Source of the DNA: Diprion similis
Lineage: Eukaryota > Arthropoda > Insecta > Hymenoptera > Diprionidae
DNA length: 64,000 nucleotides
Reading direction: 5' to 3'
Assembly (NCBI RefSeq): GCF_021155765.1
Contig: NC_060106.1
Location: forward strand, 17,138,031-17,202,030
Made by a program: the position numbers and the translations under genes. Shown piece by piece: positions 13,645-26,600 of the stretch. Position 1 is the stretch's first letter, and each line of letters starts with the position of its first letter. Under the pieces are notes generated by a model. It searched no databases. It saw nothing but the letters and a program-made list of their open reading frames with translations, and was not told the DNA's origin.

Positions 13645-14797
13645 GTAGCTTTTTATTTTGAGTTTATGATTTGTCCCTTTAACTTTATTTCTGTAGTATC
13701 TGATTTGTCATTTTTTTTTTTTTTATATTCTCTTTTTCACTGGTTGTGTTTGTTTGTTTTTCATTTTTATCGCTTAATTCTGATATTATTTATTATTACT
13801 AATACAGTTATCGTGACTAATTATTATTCTTTCTTGGCGAGATTTTTGCTTGAAGCAAGCGTAAATCTATAAAGCTCTCTTTGCCGCACTTACTGCACCC
13901 ATATATTGTATATTTCTATAAAAATTTCTATGTTAATTACTCTTCGCTGAACGTTGCAATACAATACACCACATCGCGGCCTTTCAAAAGAAAACGCTTA
14001 GGTAATTTGGTATTGGAAATCTTCAAATATACAAATGTCAATTATAGTCTAAACCTTATTAATCACTCGTAATTTTTTTTTTTTTTTTTTTTTTTTAAAA
14101 GTGATAATGAATTTGAATTTTGTATTTTTTTGAAACTTTTAAGCCATCGATCTTCGTCATTTTTAATACGACGATATTTTTTGTGTTTTCTTATCTGCGT
14201 TCGCAGACAACGTAACGTTCTCTTTTAACCGTTTCATTTTTTTTGGAAACTTTTGCTTCCAACACTGCACGAGTTTTTGCACACCTTACAGGATACGTCG
14301 TTTTCAGAATCAAATTTTAACCTACAGCAGCCGTTGTTTTTTGAGGCACTGCACAACTACTAACAACGATATTTTTCCACGACACATACTAATTGCGCAA
14401 TTTTGTATTTTTGATGCACAATGACTTTGCAAGCTTTCGTCTCACGGTCGCAAAAAAGAAATTTGCAACAAATTCAACGGTATATATTTATATAATTTAT
14501 TTGCACCATACGTGCAGAAAGTAAATTTATATCGTAAACGACCAACTGATTAAACTGCAAATTTCACTTTTTGACACGACGCATGAACGTGTGACGAAAG
14601 CTGACTATTTTGAAGGCGCACCGCCGCGCCGATGAACTTGGTAAAATTTCGCAATTTTCAACCTGTTATTCGTGTGTTTTTATAGACAAGACTGCTTCAG
14701 CACACAATACTTCACGAGCTGTATCCAGGTGCTGCTGCTTGAAGACGAAAAAGACAAGTTCCAGGAGATGGTCGAGTACCTGGGCCGCAAGAAGTAA
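11321..14797 (+). CDS. ITP: Ion transport peptide (ITP), amidated short form
   Basis: Joins 11321-11610 and 14686-14797 (133 residues). ITP is a secreted CHH-family neurohormone; in locusts it promotes hindgut chloride and water uptake. The ATG lies immediately after the acceptor CCTGTTGCAG. Residues 28-46 form a hydrophobic signal sequence, followed by a dibasic KR at 56-57. The mature peptide starts SFLDIHCKGVYDR and contains LDRICEDCYNLFREP. All six family cysteines are present (64, 80, 83, 96, 100, 109), as expected for three disulfides. The C-terminus reads EYLGRKK, so cleavage and amidation would leave a 72-residue peptide ending in Leu-amide, the family's standard length. The common exon ends in phase 2 (AG) at GTATAA; the last exon starts after TTTATAG and completes AGA (Arg97). 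Exons are certain; the use of this upstream ATG is very likely. Confidence 0.95.
11611..13523 (+). other. ITP intron 1
   Basis: Intron of 1.9 kb between the common exon and the ITP-L exon. It holds no recognisable exon. It contains an A-rich tract just before the acceptor (about 13445-13486) and a short direct TGCATCC repeat at about 11658-11678. Confidence 0.8.
13645..14685 (+). other. ITP intron 2, alternative to exon inclusion
   Basis: AT-rich intron of 1.04 kb between the ITP-L exon and the ITP exon, with a poly-T run at about 14072-14096. Choosing the 14686 acceptor directly from 11610 gives ITP. Including 13524-13644 gives ITP-L. Confidence 0.75.
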
Positions 14798-15987
14798 GGT
14801 CAAAGGTAAAGGAAGCTTGCCGTACGTAGAGGGAGGCAACGCGTCGTCGTGCACACATGCAGTATAACATCGTAAATTAAAAATAATCGCGGCGGCGTGA
14901 ACGCGGCCTTAATTCCGCGAGTGCTGTGCCGCTCGACGTACCAACCTACCTACCACCACCTACTTACAAAACCGAAATTTTAGCAAAAATTATACAATAT
15001 TATTATACACATACCCTATATACTGTCTTTTCAACACCTCGCTTATTGTTAGCCGAATATCAAAATATATACATATACATATATATATATTTGTCTAATT
15101 CATGTTCCGTTTTTATAAACGTCGATATTTTTATTTCATATTTCGCTTTTATCTTGAAAAGTTTCAATCATTTATATACACGTCAATTTTTACCACCAAT
15201 TTCCACCTATTTATTTTGCTACAATTATTATCTGTAATGCTGGTGTTTTTTTTTTTTTCTTTGTTCTTACTTTTTTTTTTTATGACAAAAAAAACATGTG
15301 ATGCTACGGAAATAATTATTTTGCCGAAAAGATTCGTATACTAAAGGTGATCTTCTAGAGGGAAAAAAGCAAATAATTATTATAATAGTAAAAATCATCT
15401 CAACAGTAAGCGAATGAAATTTTTTGCGAATCTAATTTCAAATATCAAATGAACACCGCAAAATATAGTAGCGAATCGGGGGTTACGTGAAATTCATCGT
15501 CTCATGATTCGCTAACAATGTAGCGCATACCTTATATCGACTACACATCAGCAAAATCAATGATAATCATTCATTCACCTGACAAAGTATTGAAAGAGGA
15601 ATTAGTACAGTTTCGTTACTTGTTTTGTATCTCCAGATAGATGAATAAACCTGCAGGTAGCTCCAATTTTTTTTCAAATCAATTTTGTTTTTCTACGACG
15701 TTAGTCATTAGCATGTTTGAACGAAGGACAGAGAACAGTATAGGGATGCATTCCGATCAAGACTTCGCATGATCAATTCAACACACACAAATTAAACAAA
15801 AATACAACACAGCGATAAATGTAACTTATGCAGGAAAAAACAATTTAGAACATACAAAATTAACAACCCGAAACCTACTGAATTACTCGATACGGAAATG
15901 AAACTATAATATAGGTATAGCACGAGACCCATAATAGGTTTCACACAACTTCTAGTCCACAGATATCTACGCGATATATAGTATATT

Positions 15988-16073
15988 AATTATTTTATTA
16001 TTATTATCATTATTATTATTATTATTATTATTATCATTATTATTACTGCTGCTACTACTACTACAATTATTAC
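15988..16073. repeat. (ATT)n trinucleotide microsatellite
   Basis: Imperfect ATT array with ATC interruptions, passing into CTG and CTA triplets at its 3' end. Confidence 0.85.
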
Positions 16074-18320
16074 ACTATTAATAATCACATTATCATTGCG
16101 ATTATTTTCATAATTTGACGAAATATTAAAACAATATATTATAAATAAGATATATTTTATTTTATGTTTATATCACGTAACTATAGTGGTTAATATATAA
16201 ATGAAATTGGCGGATAGTAATACGGAATTTGTAACCTGTGTGTGACATATAGCAGAAAAAAAAAGATAATAATATTGGCTTAATTTGCGGTGACGATACA
16301 CGTGTGCAGTTAACCCGGTCAAAAATCTATGTCCGATACGTTTAAAGAAAAACAGAGAAAGAATAAAAAAAAAAAAAAAAAAAAAAAAGTGGAAAAAATA
16401 AGGTACAATACCGTTGAAGAATATTTACAGAGTAGCATCACGAGTTGAATTATGTATAATTTTCTTTTTAAGTATATACTAGCATTGTGTAATATTTATT
16501 TATTTTTTCACCCTTAATAAAGAAGAAGAAAAAAATTACTGATTGAAGTATTAGGTATATATGCATATTATATATGATATGCATAGATATTTATGAGCGT
16601 GTGTGTGAAGGATGTGTTCGTGTGTGCTTGCATCATGTATGTGTGTGTATATGTATATACTGATATTATGCGAAGAAAATTTTATTCTTTCGCCAATTAA
16701 AAATGCATACGCAATTATTATCATCATAATTTTAATTATTATCATTATATCAATTATTACTGGAAAAATACCATGGAAAATTGTTCAAAGTTATGATATT
16801 ATTGTGCCAGAATATATTTCACTGATTCTGAAAATAATTGTCTTCCAATAGAAAAGAGTAGAAAGATTTTCTTCAAATCTCTGTTTTTAATTGAAATTTA
16901 GTGGTTGGATTTAGATTCTTGTATAAAATATTTTTTCTTTGTTCTATGCTTGCACACATTTACAAATTGAATCTTTTACTCCAAATCATGTAATGCAACT
17001 AAGCATTAGGTATCATTTCAACGTCTGGAAATCCGCGCGTAATTCGAAAAATACGACATGAGTCAGGCAATCTTAAACCATATTATTCGTAATAGAAACA
17101 TTCACAGCAGAATATATCTGAATCATTCCAACGTCAGTATTGATAATCCGTATTCTTACTAGTTGCAGTTTGAATGTATGTTTAACACAATTTCAAGAAT
17201 ATACTTTGGACGTGCTTTACAGAAAGTACGTGTGTATATTTTTAAAATGACCTTCGAAATTCATTTCCTACAAGTAATACACATATGCAAATGTATACCT
17301 ACTAGTAAGAATTATTTGCAACCTATATTTTGCCAATCAGTGTGTTCATACGTAACTATACGTATGAATACCATTATCGATCATTTTGATGTACAGTATA
17401 CTTCAATAAGAATAATTCCACGCAACCACTTGGCCATACAATTATCTACCGGTGCATTAAGATCGTTTAAGCAAACTGATTCAGCTCGGATAAATTTATT
17501 TATTATTAGTATCATTATTATTATTTTAAACAAACAAATCGAGCCAACAACTTCATTATACGACGTAAGAATATTATTAAATACACGATTGTATTACTTT
17601 TCTTTATAAATATATAATAATATAATTTACTTCTTAAACATCATACGCTGATCGTTTTGTTAGTTCGTGAATAAGTATAGTGCACTATAGGTAGACTACT
17701 ATTCATGCGTAGCTTTTATTTATTTATAAACATATACGTAGTTTATTTTTACATCATTTTATTTTTTTATTTTTATTTTTTATTTTTTTTTGTTTGTTTT
17801 TTTAACGACGGTTAATTTATATTGCGTTGATATGATACAATGATGGTTATTATATTTCGTATATTATATATAGACATTGTATTGAATATATCGAGTGCAA
17901 TGAACGATAGCAAAAATTGAATTCATAAAATAAAATAAATATTCGGTGAAGCAAAACTGATTATTATTTATGTACGATATATGAATATATCTTACCCATT
18001 ATATGTGTATGTCTTATATCAATTATGGTATACACATGCTTGTTTAAACGAATAAACGAGTGAATCAAGTAACAAGATCTAGTACACTTTTTTGTGCCTG
18101 ACCAACCTTGTCCAATCTCTTTTATCTGAACTTTATCTGAACTTATTTATTAATAGTCTGTAGTATGTATTGCAAAGTTCCACTGTGCGTATAAAAATGA
18201 ATTTTTTCATTTTTTATCAATGTCATTAGAGTCACACGAGAGATACAGACTAAGTAAATCGTAAGATAATAAAATTTCTGACTTACAGCAACAAAATACG
18301 TCTGAATGTACTACGCTTTT

Positions 18321-18342
18321 ATATATATATATATATATATAT
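18321..18342. repeat. (AT)n microsatellite
   Basis: Perfect AT dinucleotide run. Confidence 0.9.
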
Positions 18343-18786
18343 GAATCTGATAAAAAAAGCAACAGATCCGCTGGATACAAGTAAGTGCGGTAATCAATTG
18401 CAGGGTTCAAAAGCCAAATCAAATCATCAACAGTAAGCGCTTACATATGGCGCGACGACTTACGACGCAAAGCAATTAATGAAGGAAAAAAAAACAAAAC
18501 GCAAAGCAACCCCGCAAAGTAAGATACGATAAAGCGTGATAAATGAGTTTTCAACTACGTACTTTATCTAATCCAGAGATATTTATAGTCGTTCTTTATC
18601 AAACAAATGCAATTTTGTTTATTTTGAATATTACTAGTTTTAATAGTATTCTATATATACAGTACAGAATACAATTATCCAAAAAAGTTTTCGTATTATG
18701 GAGCACTAATGCTTGAATATCTATTGGCAAATACCACAACACATTTTATGGCATGACTCTCACAAGTGTAGGTATCGAGAGTTACA

Positions 18787-18811
18787 TTTTTTTTTTTTTT
18801 TTTTTTTTTTT
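18787..18811. repeat. Poly-T homopolymer
   Basis: A run of about 25 T residues. Assembly length is uncertain. Confidence 0.85.
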
Positions 18812-19868
18812 CTTTTATATATTGATCGTATTTAAATTTTGCATCATTGTCGAATCAGAGCAACGTCCTGCTGTTTGGCGATTCATTCGTATCGTATCGT
18901 ATCTAATAAGCTTTTGCAACGATGGAAATTAACGGAACGAACGGAAAACAGCGTGATCCGAGTCGACCTCGTGACCTTTCGCACAAGACAACAACACTCA
19001 TGATTTCACAATAAGCGCCGTGCACAGTCTCATTACACAGTGCGTGAAATTATCGCAATTATCGACCATTTCAAAACCGTAGAGTTACACCAATTCTTGT
19101 AACTCAGGGTTCAGTTGTTGACAGTAACTACATTTTGTCAACACAAAAAAATGAACAGATATGTAATTTCTGTTCGTAGTTTGATTATAAAAAGTGTCGG
19201 CGGTTGCTTTTCCGCGACTTTGTATGTCAGTAAAAATTAGAAAGTAGCGGCTATCGTTTACGAACTGCAAACGACTCACATGACGACGATCAAAACAACG
19301 AAACCCATCTGTCGAGTAAGAGAGAAACTAATGTGACGCCATGCCTCCGACAGATTACCGAGGAAAACAAAAACAAATTGCATTATATTAAGCGAAGGAA
19401 GCCTCTTACCTCTGATATTACGATGTCGGATGCTACGCTGGTACTTGACACACAAACTGAGAACTTGACACCTTAAATCACTTTGTCTGAGCGTATTTAT
19501 TCCGATAAGTAAGAACGCGCTGCGCGACGTTGTTCAGCCCGTTGCTTCTGACAACATGAATACACTGCGAGCACGCGTGGGCACCACTCGAATACCTTAA
19601 CTGCTGATTCTGCAAACATACAAAACCCGCGAATCTCGACGTCATACGCGTTGCGACACAGAACAAAGTCAAAACAACAGATCGGACTTACTGCGCCAAT
19701 GGCAAGTTACTGCCGAATCACGTAACGATTGTCTAATATCTCGAACTCAAGGGCGAAGACGAGTCAATAATGTTTCTCCTGACGCCTAATCACGCAGAGT
19801 AAGTGAGTGATAAGCGCGATACTTTCACGTAGAAGCAGTTGCCATTGGCCAGGGGGTGAGAATCATTT

Positions 19869-20236
19869 TTAAGGGGGGACTACAGTGAAATTTTTATAAT
19901 ATCGAGTTTTTGATTTTTTAAACGGCTAAAAAAGATGTGATGAAAAATCCCTTCCAACAAAATTTGGATTATGGTAGTATGTGTTCTGAAAAAAAAATTT
20001 CAATCTCCTGCGATGAAAGTGTATGCGTAAGGAACTTGTGGCAGGAAATTTTCAGCGTACCGCTCCCAAGAGTTCCTTGCGCATACACTTCCATCGTAGG
20101 AGATTGATATTTTTTTTCGGGACACATACTACCATAATCTAAATTTTGTTTCAAGGAATTTTTTATCACACTTTTTTTAGTCATTTGAAAAATAAAGAAC
20201 TTGATATGACCGAAGTTTCACCGATGTCCCCCTTAA
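19869..20236. mobile_element. TTAA-flanked foldback element (MITE), about 360 bp
   Basis: An almost complete hairpin. The left arm 19873-20035 is the reverse complement, with scattered mismatches, of the right arm 20072-20232, around a 36-nt loop. The ends read TTAAGGGGGGAC on the left and GTCCCCCTTAA on the right, so the element is bounded by TTAA on both sides. TTAA is the target duplication of piggyBac-type transposases. There is no coding capacity; the open frame across it is a by-product of the palindrome. It is probably non-autonomous, but a family match could not be searched. Confidence 0.8.
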
Positions 20237-21634
20237 TCTTATTTAGTCTTAAAACTGATTATAGGTGATCTGGTGCTTATTTGGGACTGAAACCTCTAGT
20301 CAGATACTTGTCATTTTTTTTCGAAAATAGCAGCCTAACAAAGTGTAGTTCTTATTAGATTAAATTCCATTTTTTTTGCATAATCAAGTCCGGAACAAGC
20401 AGTAAGGATGTTTTCTTTTATACTCTTTTATTCACAAAATTAAAATCTTTTACGTGAATAATTATAGTAATGTTATTTTTAAAACATTAGATACTAATGA
20501 AAACCACTAATATTATTAAAAGAGTTCAAGAGTTTGTATCGAACAATTAAGTACTAATTTTGAACTAATTTAAAAAAGAACCTCAAATATTGCTAATTTT
20601 GATACATATGTATCGCTAGTTTGAACTCCGGATTTTATTTTGATAGTTGGTAATTATCTTTCATCTTACAATTTCAAAGTTATGAAGTATTTACATTCGA
20701 TACTTATTTTAATGTTATGCAAATATACTTTTTTGCCACCGTGTCTCTGAATGAAATGGTTTCTTATTTTAATGCCATGTGCATTAGATTTATATAATAT
20801 AATATATATATGAATCATAAAATGTTATTTCTCATAGAGAATATAATACATTATTAAATATAATTCTATTTTACATAAATTTCATATGTATAATTTCACT
20901 CAACTTGTTTGCGCTGGTGCTAAAAGTGCATTTATAAAAACAAAATAGTCCAAACTCTACATGCATAGTATACAGCTTTTACAAACAATAATGTTCCAAC
21001 TGAATTGAATTGTAGTTTATAAAAAAGTATCTGCTTGTAATAGTCTTTTTATTTGTTTTGTAATATTTTTCTTATTATTTGTACTGTTTTATGTATTATG
21101 ATTTTTAATGGTAGCTGGTGTTGAAAATAAATTATTCTATACTCTTAACTTTGGGTAACTTTAGAAATCAGTACCTATTCACTAATATATTTTTAGCTAC
21201 ACTATGCGTACAAAATTTTTAAAAAGGCATGTTGTTTTGATTTAAGAAAGCTTGTTTTTAGGGTTTTTTTTTTCTGTGTAGTCGTTACTAGTCACACATT
21301 AAGAACTGCGTTTTTATTAAAATGTACAAAAATATAGTGTCAAGCTAATTGTTTTATCATGTCTGCATCCAAAAATAAAGATAGTATTCGTAAAATGTAT
21401 AAAAAGTTTCGTTTGATTCATTGTAGCTTCATACTTAATAAATAGATCTGTTATCTCCTTATACGTACACTTAGCAAACAAAGTGCTTTGTGATTCTAAA
21501 ATTACTATATATATCCTATTTGTTATTCAATAAAACATTTCATGATCTAACTTCAAGGTCGCATCGTATTTGATGTGCACGGTATTTCATATTCAATACT
21601 TCTGCCTTTAATTCACTGCACTCATAATGAAATA

Positions 21635-22470
21635 TTAAGGGGGAAGCGTGATCGGTGTCGACGTTATCGTATATATCTCGAATAATCCAAGTCCACGTAT
21701 CTCAAAGGCAAAAAAGCGCATACAGCCCCATTCGACGTGCAATTCTGGACAAAAACAGTCCAACAAATTTTCATTTAACGCTTAGATAAAGAAATGGCAT
21801 TATTTCTACGAAATCGTGATAGTAAATTCGTAGAAATCATACCATTTCTTTATTTAAATACGTTAAATGAAATTGTGTTGGAGTAGCTTGGTTCAGAATT
21901 GCATGTAGAATTGGGTTGTACTTAGCCATAGCCGCTAAGCTAAAAATAATCGATGCCTTGTTTAATCAAGAAAAAAAAAATAATGTAACACGACTCGATT
22001 GAAGCGGTTAAAATTAATAGATTGATCGATTATTTCCTATTTTTTTGAAACTGTGCATATGAAACCAAAATTTTGTTCAAATTTCAGTACGTAGTGTTAA
22101 TAGTAGAAACGTTTTTTGACGATTTATAATTTCATTCAAAATATTTTTCAATTTCAGGTGAAAATATTAATTTATTTTTCACTTATATGAAATACGTACT
22201 TAGTAAGTAAGACAACTGTAGTGATTGATGCTGTAATCATATAAATTGATATTGTATTGCATCGTTCATGGGGGTAAAAAACCAAATCCGACTATGAGGA
22301 AAAATAATCAAGTCGGTCGATTTGAATAAAAAAAATAATCAATTATACTCGATTAATCAATTATTTCTTATCATTCTCAGCTGTTATGCCTTTTTGCGTT
22401 TGAGATACCTGGACTCGGATAATTCGAGGTATATACGACAATGGCGAAATCGACTAGGGCACTCCGTTAA
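21635..22470. mobile_element. TTAA-flanked element with a nested palindrome, about 830 bp
   Basis: Begins TTAAGGGGGAAGC and ends at a TTAA (22467-22470). The terminal inverted repeats are about 90 bp (about 21639-21727 and 22375-22466) and are diverged, sharing for example TCGTATATA-CTCGAAT-ATCC blocks. Inside the left end sits a second, better-paired palindrome, 21721-21922, centred near 21820 (TTCTACGAA / TTCGTAGAA). The remaining interior is AT-rich and non-coding. The left terminus resembles that of the 19.87 kb element (TTAAGGGGG), so the two are probably related non-autonomous elements of a piggyBac-like family. Confidence 0.7.
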
Positions 22471-23656
22471 GTAAGATAGGTTTAATCAAATGCTAATATT
22501 CCGAGACTACTAAGAATGGTTCTTAACCTAATTTTTGGCCCTTAAAATTACATACTCATCAGTTTACAGACTATGCTTTATCGTGTGATTATTTCGTCAC
22601 ATTTGAAAATATTTTAAACAATCGCACGTATAAGTAATTAGATTCAGCAAAAAAAAAAAACAAAAAAAAACGGAATATTATGCCACACCAAGTATCATGC
22701 AAGTATTTAAATAATGCGGGATACTAATTTTAAGTCTAGCAAGCACTACTTATGACTAGGATCTTAAATAGTTATTAAATCATAGTACCTTATTCGAATC
22801 ATAAATATACGTAATTCAATTTAAAAAATACAAAAATCTGTAAATATTGAGTCGTTTCTGAATAGATGTTGTTGTCATTATAGATCTTAGAAATGAATTG
22901 ATGGTAAATTTTTTTTATTGTCATTTCGTAATGATGATATGTCAAGTCTGTTTATTCGAGTGATTTAGAAGTCATTTAAGAAAAATGTGGAGTGAAACAA
23001 AAACATTGATAACGACTCAACAGCAGAGAATAAAAATAATCCGAAAATTGGATTACAAGTTATGTTTTGTAGTTAACACATTTGTATCCTTTGTGTATTT
23101 TCTGTATCTTTGTCTTACGTTACCTGTAAGCAGGTCACAAATTCGCCAGACATATTCGCCTTGGTAACAGAATGTTTCATTTAATTCTGCGTTCGGATTG
23201 TACTAAAAAATTTATCATAATAAATGACCCTACATGTATGAAATTGCTCCAAAATTATTGCTCTTATTTACGACTACAAAACATTAGAGAAATTTTTGTC
23301 ATCATTGGTTAAAATAACTAAACTAACTCGAACAGGCAACGTGTATTATTTGTTGTAGCAGATTTCCATTACGTTTCTTTAACAAGTAATTTGTTTGTAC
23401 ACAAGGCTACATTACAATCATATGAATTCAATGTGGTTGCCAAATAATATAATAATTACAATGTAATGTCACAGAATTGTATACTTTTTAACAATACCAA
23501 CCCGCCCAAATGCTGACCATGCCATCAAAGATCACAATGCAACAGCCCGGTTGTATGACGAAAAAAATATACTGCCAACTGTATATTGATATTATACTAC
23601 AAGAGCACTCACGCAATTCCAGGTAGTTACGCATTATTTATACCGTTTTAAAATAA
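22471..23656. other. Intergenic DNA and 3' flank of the SUN-domain gene
   Basis: No gene seen. On the minus strand a possible polyadenylation signal, ATTAAA, lies near 23180, about 475 nt after the SUN-gene stop codon. The open frame at 22985-23167 has no recognisable features. Confidence 0.5.
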
Positions 23657-26600
23657 CTATGCAGGTATGCCATGCACCCTAAATCTGTAGAGACTGGTGT
23701 AATGTATCTGTCCATGATTACTATGAATTCTCAATTCCACAATTTCGTAAGACTTGTTTAGTGTAGTCTGCAGAAAAAAAACCGAGTTAATAACAAATAT
23801 CAAGAATTTTCTTACTTTTAAATTCTTTATAAATTCATTGTTTCATGCTGTAACCTGACCCACAAATTTATCGGATATTAATGTTAGGAACGTACCTGAA
23901 CAGGAAAATACTGTAAGCTTTCATCGGAATCCTTGAACTCGTAATCACCAAATTGTACCGGTTCCTTGTCACTCTCATTGTTGTATCCCTAAACCCAAGT
24001 ACAAAAATAAACCGATACAAGTAGACTGTATAGAAAAGTAATCTCCGAATTAGTTAGTGAAATCTAGAACCTACCCAAACGTTGAACTTTCGAGGAGCGC
24101 TCCTCATGTCACTATTTGGAAGAATAGATCTCGGTGCATGTTCTATGGTAAAACCTGTCACATTTATCATGGTTCGTAATTTGATAAGCAGATATCCAGG
24201 GAAATCTTGGAATACCCAACACTTTCCAGGCTGTATAGGATCTCCTTGTATAACTGTTTGCGGGTTTGTGTTTTGATAAAATAATATGTATCCATAAATT
24301 GTGTACGCCCTTGTGTCCAAATTGTATTTCTGCGTACACCGTGTACTGAGGATTTGCCCTCCTGAAAATGTTGAATTGCAAGTATCGTAATGTGAATGAG
24401 AATTGCAATGATGAACAATTTATACAATCTTCATAGATTACTTACCAGCTGATTCGAGGGCATAATCTACTCTTCCGGTTTTATCAGCATCATAGATTTT
24501 CAAAGCATTTGTCACAATTCTACGAACATCCCTTTCCGTTAGACCCCCACTACTATCACCCTCGTAGTCACCGCCATCATCACGTGTTGAGTATCTCATA
24601 TTTATTTTGTTGGTAATCTCCGCCATAACCCTGTCAGCCAAGTCTTGAACTAAAAAAGAAAGTAAGTGGATGTAAAAAAAAGCTAAGGAATCTGATAAAA
24701 CATTAGAGACGAAAATAGATGTAAGCTGTGTTTACAACAAAGGGTATTAGTAAATAAACGAAAAACATAGTACAATTAGTTTCTCTAATTCGACTTTTTA
24801 TAGAAAATGGTAATTTTGCACTTACCGTCTCGGGTGTTAATTTCGAGAGTTGAATTGAGGCTGGCTATTCTTGCTTCCAAATCATTTTTAGCAATAAATA
24901 GGTTTTTAATGGTCTTAGCAAGATCTTCTTTAGACAGTTTTCCTGTTCCATCCTTATTTTCGCTTCCAAAATATCCACCTAAAATATTGCTAACGTGCTT
25001 CTCAACTTCGATTTCAGGCACTACAGCTGCTTTATCGCAGCAAGATTTAAGCTCTGATTGTAATTCACGCAATGAATGTAGTTCAATTTTAATAGCATTT
25101 ATATCGTTTGTACTAGATGCGAGTAGAAGTTGTTCCTTCTCTTCCAGCTTCTTCTCTATTGCAGCTAACTTTTCCTTGAATGAAAATGAGATATTGCGTT
25201 AAATGGCGTACTTGTAAAAGAAACTTCCCAAACTCAAGATTGGCTGAGACTTACCTCGTATTCTTTTCTCAAGCCTGCATAGTTTCCGAGCTGAGATACA
25301 ATGACATCTTGGTCTTGTTTGATGTTGGTCAAAGCATCCTGCAAGCAAGAGAATTGTTTAATTGAAATGATTGTAGAATTAAGTCATGCACCAGAAAAAT
25401 GACTTATAACTTAAATTTAATTTGAAAATTCAACTTACATTGACTCTTTCAACCAGTAGCGAAATAATAGAATCCAATTCATTTTCTTTCTCTTTATCAA
25501 CCCCTACACTACTGGCAACGGGTGAAACGACAATTTTTTCATTCCATCCATAATTTTGTGTGTCGCTTAATTTCAAAGAGTCAGCAGATGGTGATGATAC
25601 TTTCACTGGTGTAACGATTGCTTGATTTTTAGAACCATCTGTGATTTGACTGCTGCTTGACATAGAATAAAATATCGATGATAAAATTGACATCGGGTAA
25701 GTGACCAGTGGCAGCACGGAGCTTAAGTTTGAAAAACTGTATGACAATAGCCATAGACCTGTAACAATGGAATTGAAATCAATATCAATTATTTTGAATA
25801 TGATTGATTAAATGTGCGATATGTGTTTTTAGTCTATTAATAACACAGTACAGTAGCAGACTCATGAAATTCAGTAAAACGTCATAAAGTGTAGTGTGTC
25901 ATAAAGCGTTGCATCCTTCCTGAGTTACCGTATTGGGATCATCGAGATGAACGAATTCGGTAAGTGGCGTTAGAGTTTGTGACATAGAAAATTCTTTTTT
26001 GATTTTAGAGCCAATACGGTAACCGAGAGAAGGATAGACAAAGGAACTCACCATTTAGATGCCATCCGTCGATCGAAAATTCATTTCCCGACTTTTGATT
26101 GCATCAATTGATATAATAATATTTGAAATATTCCGATGTCCTCCAAGTCCAAACCCTTAGAGATCGTCCACAATGATATTACCCTTTCTCTATCCTTCTC
26201 CCACAAGTGATTAGCATTAAATAAAAAAATAGATATTGCATTCGCAATACATGATAGTTTGTTGAAGTTTTTAAAATCATCTTACGATACAGAATCAGAC
26301 AGTAAAATACATCAGCAAGTAACGTGCTAAATTCACTATCTAGGCTCTGATAATCTTTGATCAAATTTGGAAATCAATTCCTGCTGGAACATTTTTTTAC
26401 TATTTGTTGAAAAATTCCGACAATACCCTAGAAAGGAGATACACTTACCATTTAAAAAAACAATTCGAAAAGTGTTGCAAACTTCAAACCAATTTGTGCC
26501 GTATTGAAAATACTTTTATTGGTTCAAACACTGATACATATTAATATGGATTCTTGTAGAACAAAATGTATGTAAACCCCTAGGATCAGTCCAAGGTTTG

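Larger units (their letters stand above)
14798..19868. other. ITP 3' flank and AT-rich intergenic DNA
   Basis: No gene recognised. The region is strongly AT-rich. Possible ITP polyadenylation signals (AATAAA) occur at several places, for example near 16515 and 18050, but which is used cannot be decided. The longest open frame, 17163-17609, has the composition of translated AT-rich noise. Confidence 0.55.

Noticed and set aside
17163..17609. The longest open frame in the ITP 3' flank (148 residues, plus strand).
   Set aside because: Composition is that of translated AT-rich DNA (runs of Ile, no domain), with no splice or start context.
19969..20184. Minus-strand open frame in the 19.87 kb element.
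   Set aside because: It is produced by the palindrome, with both arms translating to similar peptides. It has no transposase features.
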